From positions 1,234,528-1,298,527 of the forward strand of contig NZ_JAEVYN010000002.1 in NCBI RefSeq assembly GCF_016807185.1: a DNA stretch of 64,000 bases, in the 5' to 3' direction. The notes under the pieces are model-generated. The model did no database searches. It was not told the DNA's origin and saw nothing but the letters and a program-made list of their open reading frames with translations. Position 1 is the stretch's first letter; each line of letters begins with the position of its first letter. This document shows, one piece after another, positions 34,371 to 43,284 of the stretch. A program made the translations under genes and the position numbers. This DNA is from Leptolyngbya sp. Cla-17. Its GTDB lineage: Bacteria; Cyanobacteriota; Cyanobacteriia; Leptolyngbyales; Leptolyngbyaceae.

Positions 34371-35312
34371 CTAAACTTTTGAGTGACTTCTTTTGCAAAC
34401 ATACATTGCTTGATCTGCTTCCACCCACGCCTGAAAGAGTCCTGAACTTGGATCTCGTTGGGCAATCCCTAACGATGCTTTTACCTGAACAGCCATTAAA
34501 CTGGTTTGAATTCGTTCCATCAGCAGACTGCCTGCTGCGCGATCGCACTCCACCGCCAAAATTGCAAATTCATCTCCGCCCAGCCGCGCCACTACATCTT
34601 GCCGACGCACTGCGCTCAACAGCGCTTGAGCCGTTTGCTTCAGCAACTCATCGCCGTTTGCATGTCCTTGAGCATCATTCACCTGCTTCAAGCCATCCAA
34701 GTCAAGCAAAATCACACAAGCCGGATAGCCCAGTTGCTGACATCGGGTTTCTTCGCTTGCCAACAGGTTTTCCCAACCTCGGCGATTATAGAGGCTAGTT
34801 AAAGCATCGCTCATGGCCTCGGCTATTGCCCGTTCGGCGAAGCGAGTCTGTTTCGCTGCATAGAGATCAACATTGAGAATTGTACTCAGCAGTTTTGCCA
34901 GCAATTCCACCAAGTCAAGATTGTCAGTAATTGCTTCTGTTTGCGGAGAGGGATGAATCGCACAGAGGGTTCCAAACAATGAGCCATCGCTATAGGTTAA
35001 GGGAACTCCAATATAGGCACCAATTTGAACTTGTCTGCCAATGGGGGCGATCGCGTAAGCAAGTATGGCATCAGAGCAAGGCGCAATCCGAGGACCATGG
35101 CCCGCTACCATTTGGCAACAGAATGAATCCGCCCAGCGAAACACATCCCCTTCTTCTACTCCATATCCATGATCACTCGCTTGCAAAACAATCCAGTCTT
35201 GCCCTTCGGTGCGAGTAACCATCCATAGATCAAATCCGATGCGTTCCTGAAGGAACCCTAAAACAGCACGAGCAGCGGAATCAAAACCTGAGAAAGATTG
35301 GATGTCGAGCAT
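34371..35312 (-). CDS. GAF-GGDEF diguanylate cyclase
   Basis: A 313-residue protein with an N-terminal GAF-like sensor domain (about residues 10-150; VPLTYSDGSLFGTLCAI is typical) and a GGDEF domain with canonical active site RLGGDEF (245-249) and RxxD inhibitory site RRQD (236-239). It should make c-di-GMP, gated by a ligand or redox state sensed by GAF; Cys65, Cys66 and Cys79 are present, but no phytochrome-type chromophore Cys is obvious. No partner gene is adjacent. Confidence 0.92.
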   Translation of the reverse strand: MLDIQSFSGFDSAARAVLGFLQERIGFDLWMVTRTEGQDWIVLQASDHGYGVEEGDVFRWADSFCCQMVAGHGPRIAPCSDAILAYAIAPIGRQVQIGAYIGVPLTYSDGSLFGTLCAIHPSPQTEAITDNLDLVELLAKLLSTILNVDLYAAKQTRFAERAIAEAMSDALTSLYNRRGWENLLASEETRCQQLGYPACVILLDLDGLKQVNDAQGHANGDELLKQTAQALLSAVRRQDVVARLGGDEFAILAVECDRAAGSLLMERIQTSLMAVQVKASLGIAQRDPSSGLFQAWVEADQAMYVCKRSHSKV

Positions 35313-35534
35313 GGGTACTTAAGCTGCCTGTAGCGAAGTGCATACTTGACCGAATTGGAAGTAACCACAAGGTTTGCCTTACGTAATTCATGCAGCAAAT
35401 TCAACAACTTCGGGAAGATGTATTTTTAAGTCATCCCGAAGATGAGATCCCTGGCTACAGGCACTGATCTTTCTTTACAAAAAAGTGCTGTTAAGTAGAA
35501 ATGATTTGGAAATACATAGTTTGTTGATCGGTGA

Positions 35535-36083
35535 CTATCCGACTTGCTGCAACTCGTCTAGTTTTTGCAGGACTTCTGCACTGTGAATGACCGGACGCAC
35601 GCCTGTGAAAGTGGCACGCAAAACACCAGTCGGGTCGACAATATAGGTGTTTCGCAAAGACATGGGTGCTAGCCAAGCGCCGTAGGCTTTGCTGACCGCT
35701 CCGTCTTCATCGGCTAGTAGTGGAAACTTTAGCCCTTCAGAATCGCAGAACTCGACGTGGGAATCGACGGAATCGACGCTGATTCCTAAAATCTGTGTGT
35801 TTTTGCTCAGGTATTTGGGCAGGTCTGCTTGAAATCGCTGAGCTTCCAACGTGCAGCCCGACGTGAAATCTTTGGGATAAAAGTAAGCTACCACCCACTT
35901 GCCGCGATAGTCTTTAAGAGAAATGGCGCGATCGCTGATGTTACTGGGCAGCGAAAATTCTGGGGCGGGTTGGTTGAGCGGTGGTAAGGGACCACCTAAA
36001 GCATGAGCAGCACTGGCAGGACTCAAAACTGAAAACATCATCAGGCACAGAGCTAAAACCGAAGAGAACAGCGATCGCACCAT
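35535..36083 (-). CDS. exported peroxiredoxin (BCP/PrxQ family)
   Basis: A 182-residue thiol peroxidase with signal peptide (LFSSVLALCLMMFSVLSPASAAHA), so probably lumenal or periplasmic. The AhpC/TSA core has peroxidatic Cys in PKDFTSGCTLEAQRF. The resolving Cys usual five residues later in PrxQ is replaced by Gln; a different Cys (SHVEFCDSEGLKF) may resolve, or the enzyme may be a 1-Cys type. ATG at 36083 gives a normal signal peptide; the open frame extends to 36113. Confidence 0.9.
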   Translation of the reverse strand: MVRSLFSSVLALCLMMFSVLSPASAAHALGGPLPPLNQPAPEFSLPSNISDRAISLKDYRGKWVVAYFYPKDFTSGCTLEAQRFQADLPKYLSKNTQILGISVDSVDSHVEFCDSEGLKFPLLADEDGAVSKAYGAWLAPMSLRNTYIVDPTGVLRATFTGVRPVIHSAEVLQKLDELQQVG

Positions 36084-36149
36084 GTTCAAACTACCCGAAC
36101 AACTACTTAACATAAGTTTACAGGGTAAGTTAAATGAACGCGCCTAGTT

Positions 36150-36701
36150 TTACTCGGTTTTGCCAAAGCGCATTTGAGTCAGCTTTTTTTGGGCTTCTGG
36201 GTCAAGGCAATGCGCTAAAAATCGCCCGGCGCTTTTCTGAGTGGGCTTTTTCTTGCGTTTTACCTGAAGGGTTGCGGCATGAACATCCAATGCAAGCTGT
36301 TCGACCGATATGCATTCTGCGCCATAGCCCACAACGGTCAACCGCTGTGCCCGATCCGACGTTGCCACAATCAACCGCTGATGAAACTTGCGAACGTCAT
36401 TGCGAAAGGCAGCGCAAGCTTTTTCAATAAATGTATCGGCTGTTTGCCCAAAATCGGTATAGCACACTGCAAGATTGCTGGTGATGACTTCGCGAGTACT
36501 AGGAATATCTCGATATTGAGCATCAAACACAAGGCGCGTGTCGAAATCTTGATAGGCGCTGTAATTTGTTAATACTTCAATTAGTTGTCGCCGTGCCTCT
36601 TCTAGCCCATCGCGATCGCGAATTTGTTTTAGCTCAGCCCAACTGCCGACTACGTTGTAGCCGTCAACTAATAAAATCGCCAGCGGTGTGGAGCGCGGCA
36701 T
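36150..36701 (-). CDS. YacP-like NYN domain RNase
   Basis: A 183-residue YacP/Rae1-type NYN (PIN-like) protein. Acidic metal-site residues are visible in ILLVDGYNVVGSW, DTRLVFDAQ, YTDFGQTADTFIEKA and LIVATSDRAQRL. The B. subtilis relative Rae1 cuts mRNA on the ribosome; the role here is by family only. The C-terminus is basic (QVKRKKKPTQKS), consistent with RNA binding. Confidence 0.88.
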   Translation of the reverse strand: MPRSTPLAILLVDGYNVVGSWAELKQIRDRDGLEEARRQLIEVLTNYSAYQDFDTRLVFDAQYRDIPSTREVITSNLAVCYTDFGQTADTFIEKACAAFRNDVRKFHQRLIVATSDRAQRLTVVGYGAECISVEQLALDVHAATLQVKRKKKPTQKSAGRFLAHCLDPEAQKKLTQMRFGKTE

Positions 36702-36871
36702 GGCAGCAAGTAGGAACTGGTTAAGGTGTGCTGAGCGTAGCTCCAGTGTATCGCTATTTTGTCAGGTATCCGGTATCACAGGCTTCAGGTTTTGGAGGTT
36801 CAAGAGACAAGGCGATCGCTTGTTTTAATTCGTTGTTCGTCATTCGTTCCTCGGCATTCACCTCACGCCTC

Positions 36872-37567
36872 TCAGCCCTCGCTCTTCTCATTCATCATCC
36901 GATCGCGTAGACGTTGTGGATTGCCTTGGTCAATCACCTTACCGCCTTCTAGCAAAAATGCACCATCGCAATAATCCAGTTCGTCTAATCGGTGAGTTAC
37001 CCACAGAGCAGTTAGTCCCCGCTCTTTGACTAAGCGCTGCACTTGGGCAACCAGTTCTCGTTGGCTGTCAAGGTCAAGTAGGGCCGTGGGTTCATCAAAC
37101 AGCACCACGTCACATTGACGAGCGATCGCCCCCGCGATCGCGACTCGTTGCTTTTGCCCACCGCTGAGTGCATAAATCGGACGCTGGATCAAAGCCTGCA
37201 AGTTTACAGCAGTCAAGGCATCGTGAACTCGCTGCCTTACCTGTATTGCTGTTAACTGTTCGGCTGCTAATCCAAAGGCGACATCCGCCCCCACACTGGG
37301 CATCACCAGTTGGTGATCGGGATTTTGAAAAACAAACCCCAGTTTGGGTAAGGGTTTGATCGATCCAGATTCAGGTTGCAGCAACCCTGCCAGCAGCTTC
37401 AAAAGCGTTGATTTACCGCTACCATTTGTGCCCAGCAGCATCCAAAATTCACCTTTTGGCACATCCAGGCAGCAGCCATCCAAGACCACGCTGCCTTTGT
37501 GCCAATGAAAGTGCAAATCTTGAACCTGAATCGCGATAGCGTCACTTGTAGGGGCGATCGTCGTCAT
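36872..37567 (-). CDS. ABC transporter ATPase, ECF/CbiO type
   Basis: A 231-residue nucleotide-binding subunit. Walker A GTNGSGKST, Q-loop FVFQNPDHQLVMPSV (the NPDHQ form is typical of energy-coupling-factor and CbiO ATPases), signature ALSGGQKQRVAIA, Walker B VVLFDEPTALLD and switch His in LWVTHRLDEL. No membrane component is encoded nearby, so the transported vitamin or metal is unknown. Its start overlaps the UPF0367 stop (ATGA), suggesting coupled translation. Confidence 0.9.
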   Translation of the reverse strand: MTTIAPTSDAIAIQVQDLHFHWHKGSVVLDGCCLDVPKGEFWMLLGTNGSGKSTLLKLLAGLLQPESGSIKPLPKLGFVFQNPDHQLVMPSVGADVAFGLAAEQLTAIQVRQRVHDALTAVNLQALIQRPIYALSGGQKQRVAIAGAIARQCDVVLFDEPTALLDLDSQRELVAQVQRLVKERGLTALWVTHRLDELDYCDGAFLLEGGKVIDQGNPQRLRDRMMNEKSEG

Positions 37568-37836
37568 TCTGCCACTGCAAAGCTGAAGCCCGGTGGCTTG
37601 CCAGAAGAAGTGCCTGCGCCCGATTTTTCGTATAGCTGCACTGCCGTAATCTCGCTACCTATAATGCTAATTTTCTTGCCAGCCTGATGTTCACACACTA
37701 GCTCAATCAAGTGGTGCTCACCCGATTTCATGGCTTCGACTACCTGCTGATAAGACGCTTCTGCATCTTCCGAGTTTTTGCGCTGCACCGACAATGTAAT
37801 CGGCGTACTCTTTAACGTGACATCAATAATAAACAT
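37564..37836 (-). CDS. UPF0367 family protein
   Basis: A 90-residue cyanobacterial protein of the UPF0367 family, characterised by SVQRKNSEDAEASYQQV and SEITAVQLYEKSG. Function unknown. ATG at 37836 was selected to match the family N-terminus (MFIIDVTLKSTPITLSVQRK). It overlaps the ATPase gene by 4 bases and is divergent from gcvP. Confidence 0.85.
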   Translation of the reverse strand: MFIIDVTLKSTPITLSVQRKNSEDAEASYQQVVEAMKSGEHHLIELVCEHQAGKKISIIGSEITAVQLYEKSGAGTSSGKPPGFSFAVAE

Positions 37837-37991
37837 GTAGCGTATCCGTACAAGAACCAAATTATTCAACCAAGACCAGTATCGCAAATCTCGCCCCAAC
37901 TGTGCCGACACCCCTAGAAATCGGGCAAGATGTTAAAGTCTGTGAAAAGCATTCTTGTAACTGGATCACCTTCACCCAACACTCCCCATCT

Positions 37992-40979
37992 ATGTTAGAG
38001 CGTCCAATGGATCAAACCAGTGTACTTTCAGATAGCACGCTAGCCAATAGCCGCGATCGCGATGACAACAGCCTACCCATAACAACTGAGGCATCGTTGC
38101 ATGCTGCGTTGTCCAATCCTCTCGCATACACTGATTCCTTTGTACAGCGGCATATCGGTCCAGACGATGCTGACATCTCTAAAATGCTGACCCTACTTGG
38201 TTTCAGTGATCTAGAGGGATTGATTAGTGCAACGGTGCCTCAGTCGATTCGGATGAAAGCCCCTTTGAAACTGGAAGCCGAAAAAGGGGAATATGAGCTA
38301 CTGCAAGAACTCAAGGAAATTGCTCAAGAGAATCAGGTGTTCCGCTCTTTCATTGGGATGGGATATCACAACTGCATTACCCCGCCCGTGATTCAGCGCA
38401 ACATCTTGGAGAACCCTGGTTGGTATACCCAATACACGCCCTACCAGCCCGAAATTGCTCAGGGCAGATTGGAAGCCTTGCTGAACTTCCAAACGATGGT
38501 GACTGATTTGACCGGGCTACAAATTGCCAATGCCTCTCTATTGGATGAAGGGACCGCTGCGGCAGAAGCAATGTCCATGAGCTATGGACATTGCAAGACC
38601 GATATTAAAACTTTCTGGATTTCCAACGCTTGCCATCCTCAAACGATCGCAGTCGTACAAACTCGCGCCAAAGCTTTGGGACTGGAGGTGATCATCGGCG
38701 ACCATGAAACTTTCCTATTCGACCAGCCGATTTTTGGTGCGCTGTTGCAATATCCTGCGACGGATGGCACGGTTTTTGACTATCATGAGTTTTGCGATCG
38801 CGCTCACACTGCTGGAGCTTTAGTCATCGTCGCCGCTGATTTGCTCTGCCTCACCTTGCTCAAGCCTCCCGGTGAATTTGGAGCCGATATCGCTGTTGGC
38901 AACACCCAACGCTTCGGTGTGCCCTTAGGCTATGGCGGACCTCATGCCGCTTACTTTGCCACAAAAGAAGCCTTTAAGCGCCAACTGCCTGGTCGCTTAG
39001 TTGGCGTTTCTAAAGATGCACAGGGTCAACCGGCTCTGCGTCTGGCGCTGCAAACTCGCGAACAACACATCCGACGGGATAAAGCCACCAGCAACATCTG
39101 CACCGCTCAAGTGCTGCTTGCCATCATCGCCGGCATGTATGCGGTCTATCACGGACCTGAAGGACTGCGAAATATTGGTGCGCGGGTTCATCACCTAACA
39201 ATTTTGCTAGCAGGTGGTTTGAAGCGATTAGGCTACACGCTTGATTCTGAAGCTTACTTTGATACGCTACGGATCGATGTAGGCAGCGATCGCATTCACA
39301 ACATCATTAGGCGCGCCCACTCTCATCACATCAACTTGCGCCAACTGAGCGATCGTGCGATCGGCGTTTCTTTAGATGAGACGGTGTCTACCGACGATCT
39401 GCTTGCCCTCTTCCAAGTCTTTGCGGGGGAACAGGGCGTTCACTTTACGCCAGAGGATCTCTTCCATTCGTCTTCACTTTATGCCGTTATTCCCGCTGCA
39501 CTTCAGCGGACTACGCCCTATCTGACTCATCCTGTTTTCAATTCCTATCATTCTGAAACCGAGTTGCTGCGATATATGTATCGCTTGCAAACCAAAGATT
39601 TATCCCTGGCAACAGCAATGATTCCCTTGGGGTCTTGCACCATGAAGCTGAATGCCACATCCGAAATGTTGCCCGTTACTTGGGCAGAGTTTGGGCAAAT
39701 CCACCCGTTTGCGCCGACGGAGCAAACGAACGGTTATCAAACGTTGTTTGACCAGCTCGAGCATTGGCTGGCAGAAATCACGGGCTTTGCGGGTATTTCT
39801 CTTCAGCCGAATGCTGGCTCTCAAGGCGAATATGCTGGTTTGTTGGTGATTCGGCAATACCATGAATCGAGGGGAGAGGGACATCGCCATGTTTGCCTGA
39901 TTCCCACATCGGCGCATGGCACCAATCCTGCAAGTGCTGTCATGGCAGGCATGAAAGTAGTGCCTGTGGCATGTGATTCCAATGGCAACATTGACGTTGC
40001 CGATTTGCAGTCAAAGGCGGAGCAGCACCAAGAAACGCTTTCGGCTCTGATGGTGACCTATCCTTCGACCCATGGTGTATTTGAAGAGGGCATTCAGGAA
40101 ATCTGCGCGATCGCCCATGCCAATGGCGGACAGGTTTATATGGATGGTGCCAATTTGAACGCTCAAGTGGGCATTTGTCGCCCCGGTGATTTTGGTGCCG
40201 ATGTCTGCCACTTGAATTTACATAAAACATTCTGCATTCCTCACGGCGGTGGTGGTCCCGGCATGGGTCCCATTGGCGTGGCAAAACATTTGGTGTCATT
40301 TCTACCCAATCATCCATTGGTGCAGGTTGGCGGCAAACAGGGCATTGGTGCCGTTTCAGCCGCACCGTGGGGCAGCCCCAGCATCTTGCCGATTTCCTGG
40401 GTTTACATTGCTGCAATGGGTGCGGAAGGACTTACAAAAGCGACCCAGGTTGCTATTTTGAATGCCAACTACATTGCCAAGCGACTAGAAGGACACTACT
40501 CAGTGCTATACAAGGGTAAACAGGGTTTGGTTGCCCATGAGTGCATTCTTGACCTGCGCCAGTTCAAAAAAACAGCGGATATTGATGTCGATGATATTGC
40601 GAAACGGCTGATTGACTATGGCTTTCACCCGCCCACGGTGTCGTGGCCTGTGGCAGGTACAATCATGGTGGAACCGACGGAAAGCGAATCGAAGGTAGAG
40701 ATCGATCGCTTCTGCGATGCCATGATCGCCATTCGTACCGAAATCCGCGCGATTGAAGAGGGCAACGTTGATCGCCAAGACAACCTGCTGAAAAACGCAC
40801 CCCACACCGCGATCGCCCTAACTGAAGAGTGGAACCATCCTTACTCACGTCAGCAGGCGGTCTACCCCACCCCATGGACGCGGGAGAACAAATTTTGGGC
40901 GTCTGTGGGACGGATTGATCAGGCCTACGGCGATCGCAACCTGGTTTGCACCTGTCCACCCATGGAATCCTACCAGTGA
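37992..40979 (+). CDS. gcvP: glycine dehydrogenase (decarboxylating), P-protein
   Basis: A full-length P-protein of the glycine cleavage system; with PLP it decarboxylates glycine and passes the aminomethyl group to lipoyl-H protein, a key photorespiration step in cyanobacteria. Features: FVQRHIGPDDADISKML near the start and the PLP-lysine region DVCHLNLHKTFCIPHGGGGPG in the C-terminal half. The frame is open from 37902; ATG 37992 (MLERPMDQTS) is a compromise, and ATG 38007 is also possible. gcvT and gcvH are not adjacent. Confidence 0.95.
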   Translation: MLERPMDQTSVLSDSTLANSRDRDDNSLPITTEASLHAALSNPLAYTDSFVQRHIGPDDADISKMLTLLGFSDLEGLISATVPQSIRMKAPLKLEAEKGEYELLQELKEIAQENQVFRSFIGMGYHNCITPPVIQRNILENPGWYTQYTPYQPEIAQGRLEALLNFQTMVTDLTGLQIANASLLDEGTAAAEAMSMSYGHCKTDIKTFWISNACHPQTIAVVQTRAKALGLEVIIGDHETFLFDQPIFGALLQYPATDGTVFDYHEFCDRAHTAGALVIVAADLLCLTLLKPPGEFGADIAVGNTQRFGVPLGYGGPHAAYFATKEAFKRQLPGRLVGVSKDAQGQPALRLALQTREQHIRRDKATSNICTAQVLLAIIAGMYAVYHGPEGLRNIGARVHHLTILLAGGLKRLGYTLDSEAYFDTLRIDVGSDRIHNIIRRAHSHHINLRQLSDRAIGVSLDETVSTDDLLALFQVFAGEQGVHFTPEDLFHSSSLYAVIPAALQRTTPYLTHPVFNSYHSETELLRYMYRLQTKDLSLATAMIPLGSCTMKLNATSEMLPVTWAEFGQIHPFAPTEQTNGYQTLFDQLEHWLAEITGFAGISLQPNAGSQGEYAGLLVIRQYHESRGEGHRHVCLIPTSAHGTNPASAVMAGMKVVPVACDSNGNIDVADLQSKAEQHQETLSALMVTYPSTHGVFEEGIQEICAIAHANGGQVYMDGANLNAQVGICRPGDFGADVCHLNLHKTFCIPHGGGGPGMGPIGVAKHLVSFLPNHPLVQVGGKQGIGAVSAAPWGSPSILPISWVYIAAMGAEGLTKATQVAILNANYIAKRLEGHYSVLYKGKQGLVAHECILDLRQFKKTADIDVDDIAKRLIDYGFHPPTVSWPVAGTIMVEPTESESKVEIDRFCDAMIAIRTEIRAIEEGNVDRQDNLLKNAPHTAIALTEEWNHPYSRQQAVYPTPWTRENKFWASVGRIDQAYGDRNLVCTCPPMESYQ

Positions 40980-41026
40980 TTCCTGTGAGTGAGCGTTGCG
41001 ATCAATAAGACGAATGGAGAACATTG

Positions 41027-41269
41027 ATGCAAATTATGATCGACCTACCGACCGATCTGGAGCAAGACTTGATCCGTCAAGCCGCTCAGTTGAATGTTCC
41101 GCTCCAAACTCTCATCCTCGAAACCTTACGCCAGCGAACCCAAGCGACCTCTGGTTCAGCTTCCCTGTGGTCGGATGTCGTGTTGTCCTATAAAGGAATA
41201 CCTGACTTTCCCGCCTTCGAGTCCTATCGTGATGACCTCCTGCCGCCGTGTGAATCGGATTTATTCTGA
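41027..41269 (+). CDS. putative VapB-type antitoxin
   Basis: An 80-residue protein starting MQIMIDLPTDLEQDLIRQAAQ, which looks like a small DNA-binding (ribbon-helix-helix-like) N-terminus, followed by an acidic aromatic tail (IPDFPAFESYRDDLLPPCES) suited to blocking a PIN active site. Its stop overlaps the start of the PIN toxin gene by one base (TGATG), the classic toxin-antitoxin arrangement. Antitoxin role inferred from position. Confidence 0.7.
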   Translation: MQIMIDLPTDLEQDLIRQAAQLNVPLQTLILETLRQRTQATSGSASLWSDVVLSYKGIPDFPAFESYRDDLLPPCESDLF

Positions 41270-41673
41270 TGCACTATCTACTCGATACCTGCGTCATCAG
41301 CGATTTCATCAAAGGTGAACCCGGCACTCAAACCAGACTCAAGCAAACGTCACCTGCTGACATTGCAGTTTCTACAATCACGGTCATGGAGTTACGCTAT
41401 GGCTTAGCGTTGAATCCTCAACGCGCTCAAAAAGTTGAGCCTACGATCGCCAGTTTTCTTGCTTCTGTGACAATTCTTCCTTTCACCACCTCGGAAGCTG
41501 AGCAAGCGGCTCAAATTCGTGCCATTCTCAAAACTCAAGGACAACCGATTGGTGCTTATGATGTTTTGATTGCTACAACTGCTCTGCAATATCATCTACT
41601 GATGGTCACTGCGAACCCGCGAGAATTTGATCGAGTCCCTGGGCTACAGACCGAAAATTGGCGACGGTTATAA
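41269..41673 (+). CDS. vapC: VapC-type PIN-domain toxin
   Basis: A 134-residue PIN-domain RNase of the VapC family. Metal-binding acids: Asp6 in YLLDTCVISDFI, Glu in VSTITVMELRYGLAL, and Asp in IGAYDVLIATTAL; the ending VTANPREFDRVPGLQTENW is typical. It should cleave tRNA or rRNA when free of antitoxin. Translationally coupled to the upstream antitoxin gene. Confidence 0.88.
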   Translation: MHYLLDTCVISDFIKGEPGTQTRLKQTSPADIAVSTITVMELRYGLALNPQRAQKVEPTIASFLASVTILPFTTSEAEQAAQIRAILKTQGQPIGAYDVLIATTALQYHLLMVTANPREFDRVPGLQTENWRRL

Positions 41674-41823
41674 TTTGCTTAGCTGCATCGGCAAGAGGAT
41701 CGCACAGGTGTTTTGAGGCTCAGCGATCGCGCCCAGATGTAACCTGGAATACCAACACTGCTTTACATTTCCCTTAGACTCCCTGCTATTCAAAGTATTA
41801 TTCGCTACAGGGAATTAAAGGGT

Positions 41824-43230
41824 ATGGTGTGGGGTCGTAAACGGAAAAGATTCTTTCTGCTGAGTGGCATCTTGGGGCTGCTGCTGATTACACTAGCTAA
41901 TTTTTCACCTTTTCTCAGTGTGAAAGCGGCGGAACCAAAAGCTATGTCGCCGATCACAACGCGGCCAGCTCAAGCAACGGCTGGTTGCACCAAGAAGAGT
42001 GCATCTTCCAATCGCTATCAAATCACTGGCAATGCCAACACCGTACAGTGGGGATTCTTTAGCAAGAAATCACCGCCTGTCCTAGCGGTTCAATCTAAAG
42101 ACTACGTCACGATGGATCTGATTACTCACCATGCTGGCGATGATTATGCCCGGATGATTCAAGGTGATCCAGGAATTGAAAGTATTTACCGCTGGACTGC
42201 GACTGAAAAAGGAGTGAGTGATCGCGGTCCGGGGGTCCACATCCTCACGGGCCCCGTGTACGTCTGCGATGCCGAACCTGGAGATTTGTTAGAAGTTCGC
42301 ATTGTTGATTTGAAACTGAAACCGAGTGGTAATCCTCGTTATCCTGGTAAAACATTTGGCTCCAACGCCGCCGCCTGGTGGGGTTTTCATTACAAGAACC
42401 TGTCCCAAGAACCAAAGCCACGGGAAGTCATCACGATTTACGAAATGGATGCGACTGGCAAACAACAGTGGGCAACAGCAGCTTATAGCTTTCGGTGGAC
42501 AAACCAAACCACACCCGATGGCAAAAGCCATGGCACGATTGATTATCCCGGCATTATCGTAGACCACGGCAAAGTCAAAGAAACAATGGATGTCCTGAAT
42601 GGGGTGAAGGTGCCTTTGCGGCTGCACATTGGGGCGATGGGCTTAGCTCCTAAAGAAGCCGACATTGTGAATTCGATTCCTCCCGGCTATTTTGGTGGCA
42701 ACATCGATGATCGTCATGTGGCGGCTGGCACTTCAATGTACTATCCCGTGTCGGTTCCGGGGGCACTCTTCTCAGCTGGCGATGCTCATGCGACTCAGGG
42801 AGATTCCGAACTGAATGGCACTGCGATCGAAACTTCACTCGTCGGCACCTTTCAATTTGTCTTACACAAAAAAGCAGCACTCACAGGCACGATCTTAGAC
42901 AAAGTGGATTATCCCTTGCTGGAAACCCCCGATTCGTGGATTGTGCATGGTTTTACCTTCCGGAACTACTTAGCAGAGTTAGGTCCCGAAGCTCAGACCA
43001 AGATCTTCCAAATGTCATCGCTTGATCCAGCCTTGAAAAACTGTTCCACTCAGCTACGAGACTTTTTGATGAATGGAATGAATTTGACTGAGGATGAAGC
43101 TTATTCTCTAATGACGGTGAGCGGTGACTTTGCCATTACCCAAGTCGTTGATGCCAACTGGGGGGTGCATGGAATTATCCCCAAGGCGATGTTTGAGAAA
43201 AAACGCATCAAATCGAAACCGATCGCGTAA
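41824..43230 (+). CDS. exported acetamidase/formamidase family protein
   Basis: A 468-residue protein with an N-terminal hydrophobic signal or anchor (FFLLSGILGLLLITLANF) and an FmdA/AmdA-type domain: GPVYVCDAEPGDLLEVRI, GNIDDRHVAAGTSMYYPV and LFSAGDAHATQGDSELNGTA carry the likely metal-binding Asp/His residues. The family hydrolyses formamide or acetamide; the export signal points to a periplasmic role. The substrate is not predictable. Confidence 0.87.
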   Translation: MVWGRKRKRFFLLSGILGLLLITLANFSPFLSVKAAEPKAMSPITTRPAQATAGCTKKSASSNRYQITGNANTVQWGFFSKKSPPVLAVQSKDYVTMDLITHHAGDDYARMIQGDPGIESIYRWTATEKGVSDRGPGVHILTGPVYVCDAEPGDLLEVRIVDLKLKPSGNPRYPGKTFGSNAAAWWGFHYKNLSQEPKPREVITIYEMDATGKQQWATAAYSFRWTNQTTPDGKSHGTIDYPGIIVDHGKVKETMDVLNGVKVPLRLHIGAMGLAPKEADIVNSIPPGYFGGNIDDRHVAAGTSMYYPVSVPGALFSAGDAHATQGDSELNGTAIETSLVGTFQFVLHKKAALTGTILDKVDYPLLETPDSWIVHGFTFRNYLAELGPEAQTKIFQMSSLDPALKNCSTQLRDFLMNGMNLTEDEAYSLMTVSGDFAITQVVDANWGVHGIIPKAMFEKKRIKSKPIA

Positions 43231-43284
43231 TCCAAACGGCTGTCCTCCAACGGTCGCACTATTGTCAGGATGGCAAATCAGTAA

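Noticed and set aside
35390..35467. 25-aa ORF MQQIQQLREDVFLSHPEDEI on the plus strand, overlapping an 8-bp inverted repeat (CTTCGGGA/TCCCGAAG)
   Set aside because: Very short, no ribosome site, and no family could be recognised; possibly a gene scrap but not supportable.
37837..37991. Possible glycine riboswitch before gcvP
   Set aside because: None of the conserved glycine-aptamer core elements could be recognised in this short stretch.
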